Shown here piece by piece: positions 35,659-48,018 of a stretch of DNA of 64,000 nucleotides. A model generated the notes under the pieces. The model was not told the DNA's origin. It did not search any database and saw nothing but the letters and a program-made list of their open reading frames with translations. Position numbers and translations under genes: made by a program. Position 1 is the first letter of the stretch; each line of letters starts with the position of its first letter. Origin of the DNA: Drosophila persimilis (taxonomy: Eukaryota; Arthropoda; Insecta; Diptera; Drosophilidae); NCBI RefSeq assembly GCF_003286085.1, contig NW_020825332.1, positions 1,421,001 to 1,485,000 on the forward strand, given 5' to 3'.

Positions 35659-37675
35659 GACTCTGCCAAAGTTCTTTTCTTTATACCCAAAGCCCAAAGC
35701 CCAAAGACTAGAGCCCAGAGCACTCCCCCAATAAGATTCGAGTTTCTTGTGGGGGGAGGGGGGGAGGTCTTTCCATTGCATTGCAACCATTTGATAGCCA
35801 TAAATTTGACTTGCCTCACGTTTTCAACATTTGTTTGAAGATTGTTATCAGAGTTTCAGCATAAATCCCCCCCTCGCCGATCGTTTAGCTTTGCTTTGGC
35901 CCCGATCTTGATGTGTTTTCATGGGTTGTCATCAGGCAGATGACAAGTGCAATGAATGTTGTCGCTGATTAACATCTTAATTAGCCTTGCAGCATTTATT
36001 TCCTATGCGATAATATATAGGAGAGGCATACGAGAGCATTTCAATGGCCAAAATTAGTGGTTGGCTCTATGCCAGGTCGCTGCAAAGATGCGACGGATTC
36101 CACTCAAAGGAGAGGCCACCTTTGGGAGAGAGGGTACCACCACCACCACCACTACCACTAAAAAACAAAAAAACAAAATAAGAAGAAGGCCCCGAAACCC
36201 AAGTGAATCATCCAGCAAAATGTGCAGAACAGGTCTTGCTTGCAGTTGCCATTGTTTGTTGTCCGATCCGGAGTGGAGGGTATAGAGTGGATAGAGGGGG
36301 GTGCACGTACGGGGGGGGGGGGAGAGAGGGAGGGCGTACGAAGAAATAGTAGTACGGGATGATAAATCAAGTCTGGCCAGTTGTTTGTCTGTGGCAACGA
36401 AAGAAAAATTGAAAAACAAAAGGAAACGCAACGTACAACAAAACAGAAAAAGGAAACGACATCGACATCGACAGCAAAACAGCTGATGCTGCTGCTGCTG
36501 CTGCTGCTACTCGGAGGAGTGCTGTGTATGTGTGTGTATCTGCCAGATACATTTCGCTTTGCAGTGTGCAAGATCACGACCAACGAATCTGGCCGCTTTA
36601 ATTGGCCAAAAGGGTAACTTCGAATAGGAGCCATGTCAATTCCTTTGTGTGCTATTTTTGAAATGGTCTTGGCCGTATATGGTTCTGGCCCTGGCCCAAC
36701 TTTAAGACGCTTTCCAGCAGCAGGGTAACCGGGAAACAGATCAACGGGGCAATGGAAACAATTAAGTCATCGTTAGACGGCATTAGTGGCTTTAATTAGT
36801 GCGGCACAGTTATCGCTCCCGTCCGACTACCGACCACTGACGCGGCAGTTTTTGTCAGGGCCCAAGGGTCTCGGGTATCGCAGCAGGGTCTCAAGCCACC
36901 AATCGGATACACCACATACCACATGCCGTATCAGGTAGCTGCCATGGCAGCTGACGCGCTAATCCCGAAATGGCACGCATTGAGGCCCCGACGGACCCGA
37001 CGGACCCGACCCCTGCACCGAGATAATGCCCCGACTATAATTAGAAAGTTAGTCAACCGACTTTCAGTCAACTGTAATTACGCCTGTCTATTCGTACACA
37101 CACGAAACACGCTACAAGATACAAGATACAAGAATCCCAAACAAAGAACACTTGATCGTGTTGTTTGGGTTCCAGTTACGGTTACGGCTACCTTATAGCT
37201 TCGGGTTCTCCGACAGGTCCTTTCTTGTCCTCCCTGATTTATGGCCCTGCCAGGCAGTGGCAGAGGCAGAGGCAGAGGCAGAGTGCGAGAAGAAAGTGAG
37301 TTTTCGTATCGGTGTAGAACCTGTTTGGCGTTTTGGAAGGATACCAAAAGTCAAGTTCAAGACGCATACTCGTACGGTAATAAATTATGCAACGTTGTTT
37401 TCGCGTTGACTGCGCATCAAATGTCGAAAATTATGTCATAATCCTGAGCGAAACGCAGCTGCAAGACGGGATTCCATTGGTGGGGTGGTTGTGGTTCCAG
37501 GTAGGCCCAGTACTGCGCAGTACCCCCCCGTGCCCCGTTGCTCGTGCCCCAGCCCCCCAGGTCCGTCCTCTGTACTTGGTTTGGGGGTTGCTGACGTGTT
37601 CATTTTCCACTGGCGTTGATTTGCAGCTAGAACGGAACCTTTCATCGATTTGCAGCTTAACCAAAAGGGCGATAA

Positions 37676-37737
37676 GGGGTGTACGGGGTGTACGGGGTCT
37701 ACGGGGCGTACGGGGCGTACGGGTACGGAAACGGGTA
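37676..37737. repeat. Tandem GTACGGGG-type repeat
   Basis: Five to six degenerate units of about 9-10 bp (GTACGGGGT, GTACGGGGC), ending in ACGGGTACGG. It is related in wording to the hexamer family. Confidence 0.8.
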
Positions 37738-39388
37738 GTGGGTGCCTCTACTGGAAGCTTAAAAATAGGCTCCTGCAAAAGCATAGAGCGGGAAGCTGCA
37801 GAAACTTTTACTGGGCCTACATTTTGCCCCCAAAAATAAATGCGGAAGTTGCTTTACTGTATCTACACATAGATACACTCTCGCACACGCACACGCACAC
37901 ACTGTGGCACATAATTGCAGTTAAAGAGAGTGGAGAGAGACGGAGAGAGAGAGAGAGAGAGAGTAGACCAAAACATTCGATATAGGGCCAGGGCCTGGCC
38001 TGCCTGTGAAGGTTGCTAAGTAATCAGCAGGGAAATGGAACTCTCCATCCACTGCGCAGGTCAAACAATTTTGTTTGTAAACAAAATTCGACACCACGAG
38101 AAAGAGGGAGAGGGAGACAGGGGGAGAGAGAGAGAGAGAGAGCAGCTAGCACTCTCTCTCCCTGAAAATAGGGGAAAATCCGTAACAGTAACTGTTACAG
38201 TTACTCCGTACCCCACTGCGGGTCCAACTATTTCCATCTGACAGTTAGGGGTTCAGGCGGGGCGGGGGTTCTTTGTCGATTTACATTTCAACCATAAATT
38301 TAAATTTTAATTGCCAACGCTCAGGCGACATTTGACACGTTTAAATGATGCGGCAGAGCCAATCCCTAAATCATTTCCAGTGGGTCATTGGACAGATTAA
38401 TTTTCATTCAATGCAAGTGGGAAATGTGTGTGTTTTTGCAGAACAGAAAACTTTTCAACAGGGAAAAGAGGATACTTCAAATTTCCAAAATAAATTTACG
38501 AAAAACCGCGATTTCATAAATTTTAGTGGGAATCTGCATTGTGTTTATCAACAAAAATTGATGAATGGTAAACAGAATTGTATAGACCTTTCATAGGATT
38601 TTTGATTTGTGTCGTAAGAGTGGATATATGTACATACCTGAAGATATAGCGACCCAAAGTTGAAGCTTTCTACCATTTATCCATGGTATCCAGACCTGCA
38701 ACCCAATATTAATCTCGTGCTAAGTACTTGATTTCAGAAGCTCTCCATTTCCATGTTTCCATTTTCATTGAGCACTGTTTTTCCTCATTAGGTTCCTTAA
38801 AGACCAGAATTTTCCAACCGTTTAGATGAGTACAGTGAAGACTTTGGCATCTATATTTATTCGGATGATGAGCTAATGAGAGTAGAGTGATTTGCGGTCG
38901 TCATTAGGGGCAGACAGACAGACAGACAGATGGAATGGCAATAGCCCTGATGTAATCTGGGAATATAAGGGCGCGTAAATCGATTCACTGTTTGAATATT
39001 ACATATATTGATTGATTAGACAGGGAGCTAAAGCTGTGGCTGACCCTATTCCAACACATATATAGGACAGATGGGACGGGTATTGGGACTGGGACTGGGC
39101 CTGATAATGATAAACAAAGTGATAAAATAAATGCGCCGTGCCCAGTGCGATTCTGTCCAAGAAAATGACAAAAACACAACTGCGTTTCACGTACTAATTG
39201 AAATTACGCGTTATAAAACATCCATTTATACAGTCTATATATAAATGTGTGTATATATAATAAAATAAAAGCTCATCTAAATGCCATTAATGTATTAACA
39301 CACACAGGCAGAGGGCAGTGCAGCAGAAGGTACACCGAACTTGAAATCTCTCGCATATAGAAATTCTCGGCAACCGGGCAGGGCGAGG

Positions 39389-39416
39389 CGAGGCGAGGCG
39401 AGGCGAGGCGAGGCAA
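39389..39416. repeat. GAGGC/GCGAG pentamer repeat
   Basis: About five to six units of AGGCG in noncoding sequence. Confidence 0.85.
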
Positions 39417-41989
39417 GGCCATATTTATCATCGATCGATCGTTTGATAAGCTGCATTCACACAACGGACTTGCCCAAGTCTTGCCCCATCTACAGGCGGC
39501 AAGACAAGTGTGTGGGATGACGTTGGCGTCATCTCAAAAGAGAGAGAGCTTTACGTGTGGCTATAGAGACAGATCTAGAAGTATTCCTAAGCATAGCCAC
39601 TGAAGAACTAGCACACTGTATTCCCCTACTATGGGAGTGAAATATGCCCATTCTCTGTGCTCGTATCTCTCATATGGTATGCATTACCACGAATTCCACA
39701 TGCAGCCCGAAAGATATCACATTCCCATCGGATTCACAAGCATAAACACATGTATGGAATGAATACATAAAATAGGACAACAAAGTAGCTACTCTTGAAG
39801 CTTCTGTCGATATGCGTTGGCGTTTGTCATTTGCTTTATGGTTATTGTTGTCACTGTTGTCGTCGCTGGCGTCGCTTGGGTCCCATTTTCACAACTCAGT
39901 TGCTGCGCAGTTGCCGCAAGCTATGCTTCACTCTTCATAGTGGGGAGCAGTACAGTACGGTGCTGCTCCAGAGGGGTGGTGCCCCAGAGTTGCGTTTGAC
40001 TCCGGACGGAGTGCGCAATAGCCCACAAAAGAATGAAAGAAATTCTGCCCAGTCCACACCGCACTTTGATGCTGGCCGCTCCCGCTCCCGCTCGTCCGTT
40101 TGTTTAGACAGTTTTGGGGGGGTTGAGGGTTAGACCCAGAGACGACACGAGATGCTGGCTTATAATTTATGGTTGCTGCACGTCCATGTCCCTTCACCCT
40201 TCACTCCCAGTAGCGTGGCATAAACATTTCATGATTAGATAGACCCAAATTTCACTCCCTTTCGTTTTTCGGTTTCGGTTTCGGTTTCGGTTTTTTGTTT
40301 ATTTGAGTTTAAAGTGTTGTTGTGCGTAAACACGAGTAGTTTTCTGATATTTTGTTTTCGTTGGCGTCTTCTTTCTTGTGACGCCAATCCAATATATTGT
40401 TTACCTCTCGTTGGGAAAGTGGGGGGGAATTGTTTTCTTAAACACAATCGGTGCGCGTGCGGACATGGATTTATTGGGGGAAAAAAACTTTGGTATGGGG
40501 GTGTGGGATCACAAGATTTAATATATGTATTTGGGCACACATATATACAGATCTCTTGGCTGCTCTTTTGGCACCTGTATGCCCCACTCGACACACTCTT
40601 GTGGCTGTACTTTCATCTCGCTCGGCCAAAAGCTACAACTTGTCGCTGCTGTGTGTATCAGCTGTTGCATGATAAAATATCTAAAAATATATAGAAACAT
40701 AGAAAGAGGGGGAGAGAGGGAGAACAAGCTAATGGCGAAGGCAACCTTGAACCTGGACGCGAGGTTGTTGCCAGAAATATCTTGTAGGAGTATCTGGGAG
40801 GTTTGGGCATGTCCATTATCAGCCTGGGCATGGCATTATTTCATAGAATCTTCCATTTGATCAAGATCGGAATGTATTCCTTCATAAAGACAATCCCTCC
40901 AATGGCCTAAGTCTCCCCGCCTTATCAGCCTGACACCTAATGATTATTGTGGCATTTGCTTGATTTGAATTGATTTTCGTATTGCATAATGCGATAGTCG
41001 AGCAAGGTATTGCCCTGCCCTGCCCTGCCCTGCCCTCAATGTGGGGCTGTCTCCCCCGCAACGCGATGAATGACACTTTTGGCGAGCGAAGACGAGTAGT
41101 TCTCAGCGGCACTTCATTAGCATTTTTATGCGTTCCGACTGGCTCCGTTCTGGCATCTGTGACTTGGCATTAAAAAAAATCTGAAAAAAATTAGAGACTG
41201 CTGCCAGAGAAACTGTATTTTCGAATTGAACTTTGGAGCAGCCCCAACAGCCAACAGCCAGCAGCCACCAGCTGGCTGGCAACTACTTTGCCCCTCCCTG
41301 CGCCCCTCCCTACCGCCCCTCGAGTGGCTTAGTCACACAGATACTCGCTCGCATAAAGTTCGCGGCAAGTTGTTGGAAGCGAAGAGCCACTTGGTCTGGC
41401 AGTACTCATAGAAAAGTATCCAACAGATACAACAGAAAGCTGGGTGGGGGCAGAGCGAGTGGGGCCAGGAAAGTGTGTCAAATGCGCAAACGTCAGAGCA
41501 GCTGATCGAGAGAGCAAGATATATACACAGTGTACATATGGAGAAAGAGAGGGCAATAGTCAAGCAGTGGGAGAGAGTGGGAGAGAGCGAGAGATGTGCT
41601 CGGTTTTGTTAGTAAACAAAAATCACGAACCTTATGTATGATCATTTGCTCTCTCTCTCTCTCTCTCTCTCGCTCCCTCTCTCTCTCTCTGCACATAACG
41701 GGAGGGAGAGACCACGAAGCCAGCGACTGCACAGCTGCTTGGAGCATAATTTTGGCGCTTTGCAGCCCCGTGTGTCCCCGTGCCCTACCCCCCGGCTCGT
41801 GTTTACCCGCTCTCCCGAAACGCTTTTTGCGTTTTAAAAAAATACATAATTATGGGCTTAGATACGCTCTCGCGATCATTGCTCTGGCTCCGTGACTCTC
41901 TCACCCGCTCGTACGAGTCACGGAGTCGGACTCGGGCACGGACTCGGGCACGGACTCGGGCTCTCTCTCACACACACTCTCTCTCTCTC

Positions 41990-42137
41990 TCTCTCTCTCG
42001 GAGCACTTCTTCAGAACCGACCGTCGACTGCTGACTGGCATTCGCATTTGATAATTGAAACCCAGCACAACGCAGCCGCAGCCGCTCGATCGATCGAGTG
42101 CAGCAGAAGGAAAGTGAAACTCACACGAAAAGATTAG
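41990..42137 (+). other. DOR: Candidate alternative 5' UTR exon of DOR
   Basis: It follows dense CT/GA runs (41645-41690, 41976-42000) suited to GAGA factor, and ends at a donor-like GATTAG-GTAAAT. It contains a CGATCGATCGA string. The downstream gene in the same direction is DOR. The start point is a guess. Confidence 0.22.
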
Positions 42138-42474
42138 GTAAATAAATGAACAGCAAGAGACCATACAAAACATATGTATCTAACACTAAGAACAAGTGAG
42201 TGCAAAAGATTGTTTTATAAATTGTGAGTGAGAAAAAGAACTTTGGGCTAAACTGCAGCTACCACATAGAGGCCACAGATACAGATACACACACACATAC
42301 ACACACGCACGCACACACACGCACACACACATACACAGCATTGTAGTGGAACTGGTGTGTGGCGTAGCTTTTGTTCTTGCGTCCACTTTTGAAATTCAAA
42401 TGCGCTTCCGTTGCCATTTTCAGTTGGCAATCGAGTGTCGACTTGGCTGTATCTCCGCAGTGTGGCTCTCTGCT

Positions 42475-42514
42475 GTATCCGTATCCGTATCCGTATCTGT
42501 ATCTGTGCCCGTGG
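42475..42514. repeat. Hexamer microsatellite GTATCC/GTATCT
   Basis: About six units of GTATCC or GTATCT, then GTGCCC. Confidence 0.8.
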
Positions 42515-44939
42515 CTGTGCATCTGTGTATCTGATTTGCTTCCAATTTACGTGTACCCAGTCGTTCGCTTCTTTCCTGCAAAGGCTGTCATCCCCCCAAA
42601 GGTGAGCGATCCATCCCATCCCCCGTCAATTTTGTGCCCGCAATTAGTTGCCCGTTTCGTGTAGGGTCCAAGGTCAGGGCTGACGTCAGTCGGCGGTGGG
42701 TCTTTTGTGCCAGATATTGCATAATTCCGTGAAAGTTTCCCCAGCAAGTGTTTGTTACAGATTGGTTTTCTGTTGTCGCCCCCCAAAAAATACAAAACAA
42801 AAAAATTCAGCAAAACAAAAACACAAACGAAATTCCATCAAAACAAAAGAAACTTTCGCACTTTGGCACTGAAGCTTTAAGCTAATCAGACCGATATGTA
42901 TGTATGTATATATGTGTATAGATTGGGTATTGGTTTGTACTTAGAAAGCTTTAGATATTCTTCTTTGTTTGGGAATACTTTTAGATAGAGGTAACAATAT
43001 ATATATATATATATATTTTTCGGGGATAGTTCTTCGCTGATGAAATTTCAGTGAAACTAACACAATACATTCTAAGATTTACCCATCAATATAGCATATC
43101 TGCTTGTAAATTCCTGCCTGTCAGTAGTCCACTCCTTCCCCCCGAACCATCAATCATTCTCCCTCTCCCATTCTCTTTGTACTAAATATAAACCCACTCC
43201 CTGATCTCTGCAGCTGTCAGTTATACTAAATTAGTTCAAGTTCATTAGCACAGTCCCCCCACTGCCACCCGCTGGAGATTGAACAAAGCCTGAACTGAAC
43301 TTTCGACTGTCGGCTCGGCTCGGCTCGGTTGCAACACACGCCAGGGACCTGGAACAGACCCAGAACCAGACCCAGACCCAGACCCAAGCTATACTATATA
43401 GGGTATACGCGTGTGTGTAGTAAACAATACTATAGCTATAGTCATAGAAATTATTAGCATAGTCGGGTCTGTCTGGCGCGTCTGTCTGGGGTGGCGGGTC
43501 TCTTATCGGAACTGAAGTGAGTCGGCGAATAGTTTTTTGTTTTTTTTTTGTTTTGTTTTGTTTTTGTCGCTGATAGCGCGGCACAAGCTAATTTCGATGT
43601 CCCCAAAAGATCATTGGGTTCGGCCAGACAATGCCTGGGTATTGTTTTGCGGATATATTCACATATCTAGACTTATATAATCCACAGACGGATCAAGGTC
43701 AGGGCGTTAGCAAAAATCAACAAAAAATTCTCAGCTAAAATATGCGCCAAAGAGAAACAAAGGCAATGCAATCTGATGTCATATGTTCTAGGAATAAATA
43801 TATGTATATATTCTGATAAATATGTAAATATGTATAACAACCAAGCAAACATTCCCAAGGTCAGAATTATTTGGCTGCAGATGTGACAAAAGTGAAATGA
43901 AAAATTTACTGCAGTTCACAGAAGAAAACAAAAAACAAAAAAAAAGAAGAACACAAAAAGAAACCATTTCTGTATTTCTATCTGATTCTGGGACCATTGC
44001 CTTTGTTTGGCTGCCGCCACGGGGGGTTATCAGTATGAGTGTGCACAGTGCACAGTGCCCGACATAACAGTAAGAACCTTCGATTGTCAGCCCTACGTGT
44101 TTATTAATAAAATGCCAGCACGGACCTGTCGTCCCCAATTGTGGCCCGTTGTGCAATGCGAATGCATTTGTAATGAAAAATATTTATACTATATATTATT
44201 TATATTTTTTGTTGTTGTTTCGTGGTGCTTAATATGCATGCAGCGAGTGCCAAAGTCAGGCGAAATATGGTAAGGAATTTTGAGGTCAAGTCGCAACAGA
44301 ATAGAAAGGAGAATACAAGCAGCAGAAAACAATTGGCCATATCTGGGGGCATCTTGAAACATAAATTTTCGTAGCCCCGTAGCCATTATGGGGATAGTAA
44401 TCCCGGTCCCCTATTGCTTAATGGTCTTTTCGGTTCGATCTCCTGGCAATTAACACAATTTATTTGCACTGAAACGGAGTCAATGGCCGCGCCATCAAAT
44501 TTGATTGTCAAACTTTCGCTGACATTTACTCCGGGACTCGGCGGGCCTCATCAATCCCAATTTCTGTACGCTTTTCTGTCTCTGATGCAAGAGGAGAGAT
44601 TTCACTTTGTTGGCTTTTCCTTCCAGCATTTTCACGTTTTCCGTTTTGCGGTCAAATTGCAAATTGCCACGGCAATTGTCTTTGCCAACTGCAGCTCCAA
44701 CTTTAACTCCACTCCACTCCAATCCAATCCTATTTCTGTTTGCCTTTTGCCTTCTTTCATGCATAATTTGATCGACAAATATATCCGAGTGGAGCTGGAG
44801 TCTCTTTAGGCTGATGCGATAATCAGCAAATGGCTGCAAAAAGAAATCATCAGAGACAGCGGTGTGGGGGGAGCAAAGATACAGATACATTTGCCTATTG
44901 TCATGACGTGTGCTCAATTCAAATTGCATATATGCTATA

Positions 44940-44988
44940 GACTCGGACTCGGACTCGTACTCGTACTCGTACTCGTACTCGTACTCGA
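44940..44988. repeat. Hexamer microsatellite TACTCG/GACTCG
   Basis: Eight units of GACTCG then TACTCG. The 211-codon minus-strand frame across it (44495-45130) is an artefact reading poly-Glu-Tyr. Confidence 0.9.
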
Positions 44989-46121
44989 ACGATTGTGTGT
45001 GCCACACAGCCGCCATACATATAATTGCCTTGATCATAAGCTCGGCGCATGCACAGAGCTCTACTTGGGATGATGGTTGAAGGCCAGCCAGGGGGTGGTG
45101 GCAGCGCACTGCCCGAGAGGGGGTGGCCAACCAGCTATCAACTGGGAGACTTAATGGGCTATGCAGCGATACTTAATGGCACAGGCCCCCCATCCCCACC
45201 CGTCCATTATATGGATGTCAGTCAGCACACAGCACACAGCACAGAGCACAGCACAGTGCTTGTCAAACTGTCAGGCGCAGCACAGCAGAGCAGAGCAGAG
45301 CACTGCTGCAGCAGCGGGGAAAAGCAGCGCAAAACTCTGATTAATGCAATCAAAAGTAATTACAGCCTTTAGATAATTCGTATAAAAGGAAATTTCACTT
45401 TCGCATTTCAATTGAAATCAATCCGAAAAAACCACACAAAATATTCCAACGAAAAACAATTAAATTATTGGTTTTCAAAAAAAGGAAAATCATTGAGGAA
45501 GAAGCCGCTTGTGGGATACTCTTTCAATATCGCAATTTAGAAGAAAATGTAGAAATGTAGAGGTAAAAGAGGGACATGGATCCATAGGGCATACCTAAAA
45601 GCGAAGACTAGGCTTTGGGCAGCTGAGTCGGTCCCCAGAATCCAAGAGCAAGAGTACCTGGTGTGGCGCGCAAAAGACTTACTTTTCGGTGCGAAGAATC
45701 CAATAGTTAACAGATGTCGGTTCCAAGATAAACAGCAAAAGATAAATGAAGTACTTTATAGTCTGCCAAAACACGGGAAAATTTTAAACTAAACCATTAA
45801 ACCATTATATTATATTTTTAAACCAAAGAAATATTTCCCTAATTTGTAAGGGAATTTGTTTCAGAAGCAGAAATGCTGTTGGCCTGCTTTTTCTATGCCC
45901 TTTACATAAAGACCAACCGTTTGGTACTACCTCCACTTTTTTAGGGTATAAGAATGGCAATTAAATGAAATTAAGTATCCGCCCCATTGCACCGAGTGTG
46001 TGCCCACGCAAACAAGCTGCTTACTTAGCATGCAAGAGGTGGGAGGTGGGGAAGTGGGGTGGCCGATTACGTAATACGCTCAATTCTCATGCTTCCTACC
46101 TCTTTTCCTCCTCCGCTTTCA

Positions 46122-46452
46122 GCTTCAACGCTAGAAGAGAACAGTAACAGAAACAGACGCAGCGAAAGCGAAGCAGCGTACAAAGCAACAAACAAAGAAA
46201 CAAGAAACAAAAAGGAATAAATAAAAGACTGAGCAACGTTCAAGCAAAATCCAAGGAACAACCACATTAGCAATCTCCCCCAGCACCAACACTCTCTCTC
46301 TCTCTCTATTTCTCTCTCTCTATCTCTTGATAACTGTATAACTAAGCGCTACAACAAAGTAAGAAGATCTCAGAAAAAACCCGATAAGCAATACTATATA
46401 GAGAAGAGAGCGCCATCTAACGCCCAACAGCCGCAACCAGCAGCATTGTATA
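46122..46452 (+). other. DOR: 5' UTR of DOR adjoining the start codon
   Basis: The acceptor CCGCTTTCAG at 46121 precedes an A-rich leader running to the ATG at 46453. A CT run sits at 46293-46325. The context of the ATG (TATA-ATG) is unremarkable. Confidence 0.45.
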
Positions 46453-48018
46453 ATGTTAAGCAGTCTCGCAACGTTTCTATTTGGAGCGCCAGCAACGTCC
46501 GAGTCCAGCAGCAACAACGAAGTGAATCCCGCGCAGGCCAGCGATCCCTGTGATACCGCCATCGAACAGGCCCCATCCCCGGGAGATGTAATTGAGGTGA
46601 CCTCATCGACGCCATCCGTAGCGGGCAACAGCAGTCGCGGCCCGGTGCGCGCCTCCCCCAACGGCAAGAGCCGTGGCAAGAATCGCCGTGGCAAGCAGAG
46701 ATACAACCAGCAACAGCAGCAGCAGCAGCAGCAGCAGAGGAAGCAGCAGACTGCGACGATAACGAAGCTACTAACACCCACTGGTGAGACCCCCATTGAG
46801 GAGGACTTTGACGAGGACGAATGGTATATTGTAGAGAAGGAGGGTAAGTCCTTAAACATTAACCAGCCGGGAGGAGCGATCTTCAATCTCGATATATATA
46901 TGCATTCCAGACGAGGAGGACGACTCTCTGCCACGCAGCGACTCCGAGGAGGAGCTCTCCGTTGTCGAGGTCCAGCAGCAGCCGAAGGCCGCAACCTCCT
47001 CCTCCTCCTCCGGCCATGGCCAGGCGGTATCGGGGTCATCGCGCCATCGGCGCCAGCACATCAATTCGCATTCCCTTTACAGCGGTCCGCGGCCGCAGCA
47101 GCAGCGCAACCACTTGCAGCGGTCCCGCGTGGCCCGTCCGCTGAGCATCTCCACCCTGAGCCCGCCCAGAAGTGTGCCCCCCAGCAGCCTGGCGGACCTT
47201 GACAATGTCAGCCAGTCGCTGTACGTGGCCTCGCCAAGCGGCAGCGACCACGGCCAGGGCCAGGGTCAGGGTCAGGGTCAGGGTCAGGGTGCGAACGTGC
47301 TGATGGAGGAGTCCTGGTACGTAACACCGCCACCATGCTTCACCTCGATTGGGCCAATCAATATGGAAACTTCACCATTTGAGAATCTATTGATTGAGCA
47401 TCCAAGGTTGGTGATCTTTATAGTACACATTTGTCCCTTCCCCCCCGCAATCCACACAAAAATCGCACGCAAATAGATTTTCCCGCCAAGGATCGACTGG
47501 ATCGTTGATTTTACTAATTTTTCAATGCCCTTTTTTGCCTTTGCAGCATGTCTGTTTATCGTAGTATTAGGTCCACCCAGGAGGGCACCGAAAGTTTTGT
47601 AAATCTTGATCTCGGGGTGGCAGCGGAGGCGCCACAATCGGAGCTGGCTCAGCAGGAGGCAGCCGAGCCGGAGCAGGCCCAGGCCCAGGCCCAGGCCCTC
47701 CACGAGCAGCGTCCGCATAGCGCTCGCTTCGATCGCCATGCGGCGGCCCAATTGAAGCAGGAGACTCTGGCACGCCAAAGCCAGAAGGTAATGCCACCAG
47801 ATTTCCTTACCATTTCTGTGGCAGCACATGCTAATGCGCTCTCTTTCCTCCCCCAGAGCAACAACAAGAAGCAGCATCAGCAGCTGTGCCGCAGCGCCAT
47901 CAAGCGGTCCAACAAGGTGCGCGATTTCCAGGCCAAGTCCCATCGCCCACGCCGCTCGGAGATGCAGCACTGCAAGCTGGTCAGTGGCGCCAACAACAAC
48001 CGCAAGTGCTGCTTCTAA
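46453..48018 (+). CDS. DOR: DOR, TP53INP1/2 homologue (autophagy, ecdysone receptor coactivator)
   Basis: Four coding exons, 46453-46843, 46911-47406, 47547-47787 and 47857-48018, give 429 residues with matching phases. The start MLSSLATFLFGAP parallels the TP53INP N-terminus. Residues 120-128 (DEDEWYIVE) form an LC3/Atg8-interacting motif, W124-x-x-V127. Polyglutamine occupies about 86-95. An acidic DSEEE patch follows exon 2's start. The second conserved block reads LMEESWYVTPPPCFTS, then ENLLIEHPSMSVY across the exon 2/3 junction, and is diagnostic. The C-terminus has a basic RPRRSEMQHCKL stretch and ends KCCF. The TP53INP2/DOR family shuttles between the nucleus, where it coactivates nuclear receptors (EcR in flies), and autophagosomes, where it binds Atg8. 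An imperfect CAGGGT run encodes a Gly-Gln repeat near 47252-47291. The last intron (69 nt) has no stop and keeps frame. Confidence 0.95.

Larger units (their letters stand above)
34300..46121. other. 12 kb noncoding region upstream of DOR
   Basis: No coding gene is supported. It holds candidate leader exons (35.07-35.31 and ~42.0-42.14 kb), a 25-nt poly-A run at 35121-35145, GT runs near 35611-35658, a tandem GTACGGGG-type repeat at 37676-37737, a perfect inverted repeat at 38187-38205, a GAGGC repeat at 39389-39415, CT runs at 41645-41690 and 41976-42000, and a TACTCG hexamer repeat at 44940-44988. It is most likely DOR leader introns plus intergenic sequence. Confidence 0.6.

Noticed and set aside
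34489-35734. Two overlapping open frames of 238 and 268 codons
   Set aside because: Both run through the poly-A and GT runs and consist of biased residues (poly-Lys, Val-Cys). The region looks like a leader exon instead.
38105-38160. Possible CRISPR-like or phased repeats in GA-rich stretches
   Set aside because: These are simple GA microsatellites with no unique spacers, in a eukaryotic genome.
44495-45130. A 211-codon minus-strand open frame
   Set aside because: It is extended by the TACTCG hexamer array (Glu-Tyr repeats); the rest has no domain and no supporting splice sites.
47252-47291. CAGGGT tandem as a noncoding minisatellite
   Set aside because: It lies inside DOR exon 2, stays in frame and encodes Gly-Gln repeats, so it is treated as part of the protein.
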